A stretch of 5,893 bases of DNA, taken from NCBI RefSeq assembly GCF_051960575.1, contig NZ_JBQCEE010000254.1, positions 1 through 5,893 on the forward strand, in the 5' to 3' direction. Every line of letters begins with the position of its first letter. Position 1 is the first letter of the stretch. Source of the DNA: JBQCEE01 sp051960575 (GTDB taxonomy: Bacteria; Actinomycetota; Actinomycetes; Mycobacteriales; Jatrophihabitantaceae). The translations under genes were made by a program, and so were the position numbers. Shown piece after piece: positions 1 to 5,887 of this stretch. The notes beneath the pieces were generated by a model, which worked only from the letters and a program-made list of their open reading frames with translations, had not been told where the DNA came from and made no database searches.

Positions 1-1168
<1,168 letters not shown>

Positions 1169-1174
1169 GGTGTG

Positions 1175-1180
1175 CCTTTC
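1175..1180 (-). promoter_or_regulatory. Ribosome binding site of aceE
   Basis: GAAAGG on the minus strand, six bases before the ATG at 1168. It supports that start, and the N-terminus it gives (TDGLPSQLPDIDP...) matches the usual start of actinobacterial AceE. Confidence 0.7.
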
Positions 1181-1282
1181 GGAATTGCTCGTGGCTCCCG
1201 TCCAGTCAACACCCTCAGGAGCCGCTAGGGTCGGCGCAGGAGTTACCGAGAAGTACGAGACAGGCTTGACACCCCGAGGTCG

Positions 1283-1288
1283 AGGAGG
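1283..1288 (+). promoter_or_regulatory. Ribosome binding site of the DUF3052 gene
   Basis: AGGAGG, a near-perfect Shine-Dalgarno sequence, nine bases before the GTG at 1298. It decides for this GTG over the internal ATG codons at residues 17, 23 and 26. Confidence 0.75.
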
Positions 1289-1297
1289 ACGTCCGCT

Positions 1298-1729
1298 GTG
1301 AATGGCAGCGCCGCTCCCGGAGCGGACGCGAAGAGCACGGGCCGCATGGGCCTGCGCTCCGGGATGATCGTCATGGAGATCGGCTATGACGACGACGTCG
1401 ACCAGCAGCTGCGCGACGACGTCGAGGAGATCACCGGTGAGGAGATCGTCGACGAGGACTCCGACGAGGTCGTCGACGTCGTCCTGCTCTGGTACCGCGA
1501 CGGGGACGGCGACCTCGCCGACACCCTCGTCGACGCCATCGCACCCCTCGCCGACGACGGGGTCATCTGGCTGCTGACGCCGAAGCGCGGACGCTCCGAC
1601 TACGTCGAGCCCTCGGACATCGCCGAGGCCGCGTCCATCGCGGGCCTGTCGCAGACGTCGATCGCCACGGTCGGCAATGATTGGTCCGGCGCCCGGTTGG
1701 TCGGGCGCAAATCTGGAGGCAAGAAGTGA
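1298..1729 (+). CDS. DUF3052 family protein, function unknown
   Basis: A 143-residue soluble protein with no signal peptide or membrane segment. It matches by eye the actinobacterial DUF3052 family (Rv2239c-like): EIGYDDDVDQQLRDDVEEITGEE (from residue 27), VVLLWYRDGDGDLADTLVDA (61-80), IWLLTPK (90-96) and VEPSDIAEAA (103-112). The middle of the protein is very acidic, rich in Asp and Glu between residues 30 and 60. The GTG start is chosen because of the strong AGGAGG nine bases upstream; it leaves a low-complexity N-terminal tail of about 17 residues before the conserved part, which is usual for the family. Its stop overlaps the ahpE start (GTGA), so the two are probably one transcript and translationally coupled. 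Biochemical function is not known to me. The conserved position between aceE and ahpE hints at a role tied to central metabolism or redox, but that is inference only. Confidence 0.9.
   Translation: MNGSAAPGADAKSTGRMGLRSGMIVMEIGYDDDVDQQLRDDVEEITGEEIVDEDSDEVVDVVLLWYRDGDGDLADTLVDAIAPLADDGVIWLLTPKRGRSDYVEPSDIAEAASIAGLSQTSIATVGNDWSGARLVGRKSGGKK
1715..1719 (+). promoter_or_regulatory. Ribosome binding site of ahpE
   Basis: GGAGG inside the last codons of the DUF3052 gene, six bases before the GTG at 1726. This selects the GTG at 1726 over the in-frame upstream codon at 1681, which would overlap the DUF3052 gene by 49 bases. Confidence 0.75.
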
Positions 1730-2193
1730 GTCAGCCCGAGATCAGCGTCGGACAGCAGGCGCCCGATTTCACCCTGAAGGACCAGAACAACGAGGAGTTC
1801 TCGCTCTCGTCGTTCCGCGGGCAGAAGGCGGTGCTGCTCGTCTTCTACCCCCTCGCCTTCACCGGCATCTGCACCGGCGAGCTCTGCCGCGTGCGCGACG
1901 ACCTCGGCGCCTTCCAGAACGACGACGTGCAGGTGGCGACGATCAGCTGCGACTCGGTGTTCGCCCACAAGGTGTTCGCCGAGAAGGAGGGCTACGAGTT
2001 CCCGCTGCTCTCCGACTTCTGGCCGCACGGCGCCGTGGCGCAGTCCTACGGCGTCTTCAACGAGCAGGCCGGGTTCGCCGACCGCGGCACCTTCCTGATC
2101 GACCGCGAGGGGATCGTCCGGTTCGCCGAGCACAACGGCCCGGGCGACGGCCGCGACGCCGACGTCTGGCGCAAGGCGATCGACGCGCTCTGA
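1726..2193 (+). CDS. ahpE: AhpE-type peroxiredoxin
   Basis: A thiol peroxidase of 155 residues that reduces hydrogen peroxide, organic peroxides or peroxynitrite in the cytoplasm. The thioredoxin-fold peroxiredoxin signature FYPLAFTGIC (residues 40-49) contains P42, T46 and the peroxidatic C49; the conserved active-site Arg is R120 in DRGTF. Long stretches match M. tuberculosis AhpE as I recall it (APDFTL, VFxPLAFTGIC, PLLSDFWPHGAV, YGVFNEQAG, IxRFAE), which separates it from general Bcp/PrxQ proteins. Length fits (M. tuberculosis protein 153 residues). The start GTG overlaps the DUF3052 stop and has GGAGG six bases upstream. Unlike the M. tuberculosis 1-Cys enzyme, it has C54 exactly five residues after C49, the spacing of the PrxQ resolving cysteine, plus C75. 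It could therefore recycle through an intramolecular disulfide. Convergent with the SURF1 gene. Confidence 0.94.
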   Translation: MSQPEISVGQQAPDFTLKDQNNEEFSLSSFRGQKAVLLVFYPLAFTGICTGELCRVRDDLGAFQNDDVQVATISCDSVFAHKVFAEKEGYEFPLLSDFWPHGAVAQSYGVFNEQAGFADRGTFLIDREGIVRFAEHNGPGDGRDADVWRKAIDAL

Positions 2194-2212
2194 GCGCGCC
2201 GGCGGTCACGAC

Positions 2213-3073
2213 CTACCGGACGCGCCCGTAGCGGGCGGCCAGCTTGGCCGCCCGCGCCTCGTCCTCGGTCAGTACGACCGGCTCGTCGTCGAACTCGCCC
2301 GCCGGGGCCGCGGCCGCACGGGCCGCCTTCGCCTCCGACCGCGCCATCGCGACCGGCGCGGCGAGGGCCAGCAGGGCGAACAGGTACCACTGGATGACGT
2401 AGGCGAAGTGCTGCGGCTCGAGCGCGCCGCCGGCCGGGTTCGACAGGTCGGGCGCGGGGATCGCCTCGAGCCCCGCCGGGGCCGTGCCGCCCATGACCTC
2501 GGCGTAGCCCTCGAAGACCGGACGCCCGAGCCGCGCCGCCTGCTGCGCCGGGTTGATCGACTCGAGCTGCGGCGACGGCAGGTCGGCCGCCCGGTCGTCG
2601 CGCGACTCGGCGGTCATGAGGCGCGCCGTGACGGTCTGCGGCCCGGACGGCGCCGGCGGCGGCGTCGGGTCGGTCTGCGCCCCCGCCTTGAGGAAGCCGC
2701 GGACGACCAGCACCGTGCCCGCAGACGTGTCGAGCGGCGTCACGACGAGGTAGCCGACGGTGTCGTCGTCGGCGGACAGCGTGCGGTTGCGGACGAGGCC
2801 CTGGTGGGCGTCGTCGTAGGTGCCCTGCAGGCGCACGGTGCGGAACTCGATCGCGTCCGTCGACGGCGCCCGCTTGCCCGAGCCGGTGAGCGGCAGCAGG
2901 TCCTGGACGGCGGCGGCCGGCCTGTGGTCGTTGGTGCGCAGCGCGTCGTTCTCGGACTTCTTCTGCTCGAACCGCGAGATCTGCCAGGTGCCGGCGAGCA
3001 CGCACACGATGGCGATCACGATCATGAGGGCGGTCAGCGCGGCGTACCGCGGCTGGCGCAGCGTCCTCAACAC
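2213..3073 (-). CDS. SURF1 family cytochrome c oxidase assembly protein
   Basis: A membrane protein of about 286 residues that in known members assists biogenesis of aa3-type cytochrome c oxidase, probably at heme a insertion. It has the SURF1 architecture: an N-terminal membrane helix (about residues 9-30, ending in AGTWQISRFEQKK, the conserved WQ-x-x-R edge), a large extracytoplasmic domain, and a C-terminal helix opened by the hallmark HFAYVIQW (H at about residue 222), followed by a charged cytoplasmic tail. I begin it at GTG 3073 because the product MLRTLRQPRY... then matches the usual SURF1 start. The neighbouring TTG at 3070 is equally possible and sits better relative to the GGAG at 3076-3079 (5 bases rather than 2). 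The frame extends upstream to a GTG at 3127 (304 residues) without a Shine-Dalgarno sequence and only 13 bases from the tRNA. No oxidase subunit genes are visible nearby. Confidence 0.9.
   Translation of the reverse strand: MLRTLRQPRYAALTALMIVIAIVCVLAGTWQISRFEQKKSENDALRTNDHRPAAAVQDLLPLTGSGKRAPSTDAIEFRTVRLQGTYDDAHQGLVRNRTLSADDDTVGYLVVTPLDTSAGTVLVVRGFLKAGAQTDPTPPPAPSGPQTVTARLMTAESRDDRAADLPSPQLESINPAQQAARLGRPVFEGYAEVMGGTAPAGLEAIPAPDLSNPAGGALEPQHFAYVIQWYLFALLALAAPVAMARSEAKAARAAAAPAGEFDDEPVVLTEDEARAAKLAARYGRVR
2231..2255. terminator. Perfect 11-bp hairpin, possible bidirectional terminator between ahpE and SURF1
   Basis: Arms GCGGGCGGCCA (2231-2241) and TGGCCGCCCGC (2245-2255) are exact reverse complements with a 3-base loop. 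It lies 37 bases past the ahpE stop and inside the last codons of the convergent SURF1 gene, where it encodes the ARAAKLAAR-like tail. No U-run follows on either strand, so it would be an actinobacterial tail-less hairpin at best. A second, weaker 6-bp hairpin (2184-2198) spans the ahpE stop itself. It could simply be a by-product of an Ala/Arg-rich coding sequence. Confidence 0.4.
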
Positions 3074-3075
3074 GG

Positions 3076-3079
3076 CTCC
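3076..3079 (-). promoter_or_regulatory. Probable ribosome binding site of the SURF1 gene
   Basis: GGAG on the minus strand, 2 bases before GTG 3073 and 5 bases before TTG 3070. It argues against the upstream GTG 3127 as the start and mildly favours TTG 3070. Confidence 0.4.
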
Positions 3080-3100
3080 ACGGTACGTCAGCGCACTCGG

Positions 3101-3106
3101 TAGCCT
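3101..3106 (+). promoter_or_regulatory. Tentative -10 element for tRNA-Val
   Basis: TAGCCT fits TANNNT and would place transcription start near 3113, about 28 bases before the mature tRNA. There is no recognisable TTGACA-like -35 at 16-18 bp, so this is weak. It lies in the leader (or the long-form N-terminal codons) of the divergent SURF1 gene. Confidence 0.2.
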
Positions 3107-3140
3107 GATGCGGTTCACCGGCCCCACAGCGTGGGACGCC

Positions 3141-3212
3141 GGGCGCTTAGCTCAGCGGGAGAGCACTCGGTTTACACCCGAGCGGTCGTTGGTTCGATCC
3201 CAACAGCGCCCA
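3141..3212 (+). tRNA. tRNA-Val (anticodon TAC)
   Basis: A full 72-base cloverleaf can be folded by hand. Acceptor arms GGGCGCT (3141-3147) and AGCGCCC (3205-3211) pair perfectly; D stem GCTC/GAGC (3150-3153/3161-3164); anticodon stem CTCGG/CCGAG (3166-3170/3178-3182) with loop TTTACAC, so anticodon TAC at 3173-3175, reading GUA valine codons; 5-base variable loop; T stem GTTGG/CCAAC with loop TTCGATC. Discriminator base A3212. The next bases are CCC, so the 3' CCA is not fully encoded and must be added by nucleotidyltransferase, as is common in actinobacteria. No flanking duplication of the 3' end is visible that would mark an integration site. Confidence 0.96.
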
Positions 3213-3274
3213 CCCGGCACCTGGATGTCGCGGGTGCGGCGGGCGCTCCAACCACGACGTGGTGCGGGCATCGG

Positions 3275-4057
3275 TCAGGAGTCGCCGGCTCCGTCACCGC
3301 CCTCGGGCGGACGCGAGGTCGGTGCGTCACTCGGCGGTGCGCTCGGCCGCGTCGAGGGGTCGGGCTGGTCGCTCGGCGGGTCGCCGGCGCCGCCGTCGTG
3401 GCCGCCGGGTGGCTCGGTGTCGTGTTCCCCCGGCGACGTGCCCTGCCTGCTGCCGGTGGTGCCACCGTCGTGGCCACCCGTGTCCTGCTGGTCGCCGGAG
3501 CCGGTCGGCGCTCCGCCGCCGGGCGCCCCACGGGCCGGGCCGGTGGGCGGACCCGACGGCGTCGCACCGGTCGCGGTGGAGGCAGGAGGTGAGGTCCGAG
3601 CCGGTGCCGCCGGGATCGCCCGCGTCGGTACCGGACGAGCCGGAGCACTGCGCGGTGACGGCGCAGGTGAGGGAACCTGGACAGCACGGGTCCCGTGGTC
3701 GGGTGTGGTGATGACCGACGGGCTCGGCTGCACGGTGTGGTGCTCGCCGAAGATGAGTCGATGAAGGCCGCCGAGGGGGCCGCGCGGGCCGGTCACGGCG
3801 GCAGCGGCGACGCTCCCGCCCGCCGCCACGACGATCGCGGTGGCGGCGATGAGGGTGGTCCGCCGCCATGCCCGGCCCGGTGGCGGCGGTGCAGCGGGTG
3901 CAGCCGTCGCGTCCGCGGCGATCGTCGCGTACGACAGTTCCGTCCGCCAGTGCCACAGCGCGTCGGCCACCGGATCGCCCCCGGTCGGCGCGTCGCCTCG
4001 CCCCATGGCGTCCAGCAGCGCGTCGTCGGTGTGGAGCGCGTCCATCCGGTCGCTCAT
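3275..4057 (-). CDS. rsdA: Membrane anti-sigma-D factor, RsdA-like
   Basis: A 260-residue single-pass membrane protein, probably holding the upstream-encoded SigD-like factor inactive at the membrane. The cytoplasmic N-terminus carries the short sigma-binding motif DDALLDAMGRG...DPVADALWHWRTEL (11-41), typical of RsdA-type anti-sigma factors. One membrane helix follows (about 67-88, after basic RR at 65-66), then GPLGGLHRLIFGE (93-105). The remaining ~155 residues are an extracytoplasmic Pro/Ser/Thr/Gly-rich tail, presumably disordered, with two GGHDGG motifs at 194-199 and 218-223. It has no cysteines, so it is not a zinc-type (HCC) anti-sigma factor. The ATG at 4057 overlaps the sigma stop (ATGA), with GGGAG seven bases upstream; an in-frame GTG at 4102 would overlap sigD by 49 bases and is less likely. 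M. tuberculosis RsdA is degraded by Clp proteases to release SigD; whether that holds here is inference. Confidence 0.85.
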   Translation of the reverse strand: MSDRMDALHTDDALLDAMGRGDAPTGGDPVADALWHWRTELSYATIAADATAAPAAPPPPGRAWRRTTLIAATAIVVAAGGSVAAAAVTGPRGPLGGLHRLIFGEHHTVQPSPSVITTPDHGTRAVQVPSPAPSPRSAPARPVPTRAIPAAPARTSPPASTATGATPSGPPTGPARGAPGGGAPTGSGDQQDTGGHDGGTTGSRQGTSPGEHDTEPPGGHDGGAGDPPSDQPDPSTRPSAPPSDAPTSRPPEGGDGAGDS

Positions 4058-4698
4058 CGGTGCGCTCCCATTCGATCGGTGGTGGCGCCTCGCCGCGCGC
4101 ACCGGGTGACCGTCGGCTGCCGCGGCGGCTTCCCGTCGGGCTGGGACAGGACCCGGGCCCGCAGGACGTTGAGGGCGCGGTGCTGCGCGACGCGCACGGC
4201 ACCAGGGGTCAGGCCGAGCACCGCGGCCGTCTCCTCGGTGCTGAGTCCGGCCACGATGCGCAGTCGCAGGATCTCGCCCTGCGGGTGGCGCAGCGAGGCC
4301 AGCAGCGCCGCGACGGCCCGGCTGCTCTCCAGGGTCTCAGCGGTCAGCGCCGGATCCGCCGACTCGGCGAGCGAGCAGAGGTCGGGCAGGTCGTCCACGA
4401 CGGTCTCGGGCCGGCGCCCGTGGCGGCGGTGCGCCTCACTCACCTTGTGGGCCGCGATGCCGAAGACCCACGCGATCACCGGCCGGTCGGTGCGGACGTA
4501 GCGGGGCAGCGACGCGACGATCGCGACCCCGACCTCCTGGGTCACGTCCTCGGCCAGGTGCCGGTCGATCAGGCGTGCGAGCACGTAGCGGTGCACCTGC
4601 GGACGGACCAGGGCGAGTAGACGGTCCAGCGCGCGCCCGTCACCGCGCTGCGCGGCCGCGGCGAGCGCGTCGAGCCCGTCGTCGTCGGGAGAGGACAT
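4054..4698 (-). CDS. sigD: ECF RNA polymerase sigma factor, SigD/ShbA-like
   Basis: A 214-residue group IV (ECF) sigma factor that directs RNA polymerase to a specific promoter set. Region 2 (about 27-92) contains the core-binding segment LAEDVTQEVGVAIVASLPRY (48-67) and the -10 recognition part RPVIAWVFGIAAHKVSEAHRR (72-92). After a linker, region 4 (about 130-184) contains the helix-turn-helix GLSTEETAAVLGLTPGAVRVAQHRAL (151-176). IAAHKVxxAHR, GLSxEETAA and GAVRVAQHRAL match M. tuberculosis SigD as I recall it, and length agrees (212 there). The start ATG at 4698 has GGAAGG five bases upstream. The frame stays open far upstream to 5265, but that stretch is antisense-like codon shadow of the next gene and lacks sigma homology. 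The stop overlaps the rsdA start, which fits a sigma/anti-sigma pair. Autoregulation is common for ECF factors, but I found no clear SigD-type promoter upstream. Confidence 0.93.
   Translation of the reverse strand: MSSPDDDGLDALAAAAQRGDGRALDRLLALVRPQVHRYVLARLIDRHLAEDVTQEVGVAIVASLPRYVRTDRPVIAWVFGIAAHKVSEAHRRHGRRPETVVDDLPDLCSLAESADPALTAETLESSRAVAALLASLRHPQGEILRLRIVAGLSTEETAAVLGLTPGAVRVAQHRALNVLRARVLSQPDGKPPRQPTVTRCARRGATTDRMGAHR
4065..4069 (-). promoter_or_regulatory. Ribosome binding site of rsdA
   Basis: GGGAG on the minus strand inside the last sigD codons, seven bases before ATG 4057. It supports the overlapping ATGA start and translational coupling with sigD. Confidence 0.6.
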
Positions 4699-4766
4699 GG
4701 CCGCCTTCCGTGCAGCTGTCACGTGGTCCGTCGGCCGTCGCCCGCCGTACTTGAGCGCGACGGCGT
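4699..4766 (-). promoter_or_regulatory. sigD upstream leader, promoter not resolved
   Basis: The 68 bases between the inverted repeat and the sigD ATG should contain the sigD promoter if the hairpin terminates transcription. I see a short tandem duplication (CGACGGC then CGACGGA) and a CACGTG palindrome, but no TANNNT/TTGACA pair and no GGAAC-type ECF -35 box at acceptable spacing. This is stated as a location only. Confidence 0.25.
4704..4709 (-). promoter_or_regulatory. Ribosome binding site of sigD
   Basis: GGAAGG on the minus strand five bases before ATG 4698. It fixes the sigma factor start within a much longer open frame. Confidence 0.65.
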
Positions 4767-4801
4767 CGGACGTCGGGCACCGCTCGGGCGCCCGACGTCC
4801 G
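4767..4801 (-). terminator. 12-bp inverted repeat after the secreted-protein gene, likely terminator
   Basis: Arms CGGACGTCGGGC (4767-4778) and GCCCGACGTCCG (4790-4801) are exact reverse complements around an 11-base loop. The hairpin begins seven bases after the stop of the secreted-protein gene and ends 68 bases before sigD. No U-run follows, as in many actinobacterial terminators. Its position suggests that it ends or attenuates transcription from the upstream gene, leaving sigD to depend on a promoter in 4699-4766 or on read-through. A protein-binding operator for sigD is an alternative. Confidence 0.55.
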
Positions 4802-4807
4802 GTCGGG

Positions 4808-5887
4808 TCAGTCGCCGCCGCTGCTGCCGGCGTCGCCGGTGCCCTGGTCGCCGGCCGGGTTGTGGTCGGCCTGGTTGAAGGCGTAGACGAAGCTGGACGG
4901 CAGGGGCGCACCCGGCGCCGGGGTGACGCCGTCCTGGCCGAGGACGAGCACCTCGTCACCGACGCTCGGGAAGGTGCCGTCCTGGGCGCCGTTGACGACG
5001 ATCTGCGCGGTCGTGGTGTCGACCTGCACGCCGCCGGCGCCGGCGCTGCTGCCGTCGCCGTTCCCGTCGTCCGAGGTGTTCTCGGCGCTGTCGCCGTCGG
5101 TGCTGCCGACGGAGAGGGAGTTCGCGTTGGCGTCGGCCGCGAGCACGCGTCCGACCACGAAGGACGGCTCGGCGGCGTAGGAGATCGCCTGGGCGGCGAG
5201 GAACGTGCCGTCGAGTTGTTCGCCGAGCGCGACGAGGTAGTCACCGGCGGCCAGTTGCGCCGCACTCGTCGCGGTACCGGTCAGGGCCGCGTCGCTCAGG
5301 TCGACGGTCAGCTGGTCGCCCTCGCCACAACCGGTCCCACCGCTGATGCCGCTTCCGCTCGGGGAGGTCGAGTCGCCGCCGGCACCACCGCCCTGCCCGT
5401 CGCCCTGTCCGTCGCCGGGGTGGCCGTTGCTCCAGCCGCCGCCGTGGTGGCCGTCCGCACCGTCGTGGGCGCAGATCGTCGCGAGGCTGCCGTCGACGGA
5501 CGCGACGGTGCCGAGCACGACCGATGCGGCCTGCGGGGCCGCGGCCTGCACGGTCAGGTTCGTGATGCCGCGGCGGTCGACCGCTCCTGCTCCGGTGATG
5601 ACGTATCCGGCGCGGGCCGCGCGCGCGGCCGTCGCCGCGGCGTTGCGCAGCGACACGTGCTCGACGACATGCTGCAGTCGGTGCTTGCCGAGGGTCACCG
5701 TGTCGGCCAGCACGGTCAGTTGCTTGCCCTGTCGGCTGACGACGAGGCCGTGGATCCTCGCGACGGCGGGGGCGTGCCGGTGCGCGTGGTGCCGATGGGT
5801 CGTCGCCGCACCGGCGGCCGCCGGTGCGACCAGCGTCGTCGCGGCTGCGGCGGCGAGCGCCGTGACACGCAGAGCGGTTCGGGTCAT
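4808..5887 (-). CDS. Secreted three-repeat protein, DUF5666-like
   Basis: A 359-residue probable exported protein of unknown function. A Sec-type signal peptide (R3 and R7, hydrophobic Ala-rich core 8-25, cleavage near AGA-A at 27/28) is followed by a His-rich start to the mature chain (HRHHAHRHA, 31-39). Three divergent beta-rich units follow, at about 44-116, 122-237 and 243-340. Each opens with G-x-V and a short strand, carries a V-x-(V/L)-type strand, and two close with a GD-x-(L/V)-V-x-G-like turn, as in DUF5666 repeats. Unit 2 is interrupted by a Gly/His/Asp-rich segment (about 142-190) flanked by the protein's only two cysteines, C139 and C187, which may form a disulfide closing the loop. 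Unit 3 has an Asp/Ser/Gly-rich insert (about 262-286). The C-terminus is hydrophilic with no LPXTG or membrane anchor. The ATG at 5887 leaves only six bases before the window edge (GTCCCC), so its ribosome site and promoter are not visible. The DUF5666 assignment is pattern-based and moderate. Confidence 0.75.
   Translation of the reverse strand: MTRTALRVTALAAAAATTLVAPAAAGAATTHRHHAHRHAPAVARIHGLVVSRQGKQLTVLADTVTLGKHRLQHVVEHVSLRNAAATAARAARAGYVITGAGAVDRRGITNLTVQAAAPQAASVVLGTVASVDGSLATICAHDGADGHHGGGWSNGHPGDGQGDGQGGGAGGDSTSPSGSGISGGTGCGEGDQLTVDLSDAALTGTATSAAQLAAGDYLVALGEQLDGTFLAAQAISYAAEPSFVVGRVLAADANANSLSVGSTDGDSAENTSDDGNGDGSSAGAGGVQVDTTTAQIVVNGAQDGTFPSVGDEVLVLGQDGVTPAPGAPLPSSFVYAFNQADHNPAGDQGTGDAGSSGGD

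Larger units (their letters stand above)
1169..1297. promoter_or_regulatory. Divergent intergenic region between aceE and the DUF3052 gene
   Basis: This 129-bp gap must hold the 5' signals for both directions. It contains a perfect 6-bp inverted repeat, GGCTCC at 1193-1198 and GGAGCC at 1218-1223, with arm centres 25 bp apart, which could be an operator. A plus-strand TAGGGT at 1226-1231 fits the actinobacterial -10 pattern TANNNT, but no good -35 precedes it at 16-18 bp. I could not identify a convincing aceE promoter: a minus-strand TTGACT (1209-1204) has no acceptable -10 at the right spacing. Its role as a promoter region follows from gene orientation; the individual boxes are tentative. 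Confidence 0.45.

Noticed and set aside
1204..1209. TTGACT on the minus strand as an aceE -35
   Set aside because: At 16-18 bp spacing the -10 would be CAATTC, AATTCC or ATTCCG, none fitting TANNNT, and transcription would start downstream of most of the ribosome site.
1266..1271. TTGACA on the plus strand before the DUF3052 gene
   Set aside because: A -10 at 17 bp would fall on the ribosome binding site and start codon (1289-1294), which has no TANNNT match, so it cannot be a working -35 for this gene.
1681..1725. Longer ahpE form starting at 1681
   Set aside because: No Shine-Dalgarno sequence fits, and the family N-terminus begins just after GTG 1726, which has GGAGG at six bases.
3141..3274. 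tRNA-Val as an integration site of a mobile element
   Set aside because: No integrase gene, no repeated copy of the tRNA 3' end within the window, and no composition change downstream.
2820..3764. Plus-strand open frame of 314 codons running from SURF1 through the tRNA into rsdA
   Set aside because: It spans a complete tRNA gene and is antisense to two recognisable genes; no domain is visible.
4699..5265. Extension of the sigD frame upstream to 5265 (403 residues)
   Set aside because: The extra part is Ser/Thr/Arg/Pro-rich shadow of the secreted-protein gene, and includes the terminator-like repeat. The sigma homology and a good ribosome site both begin at 4698.
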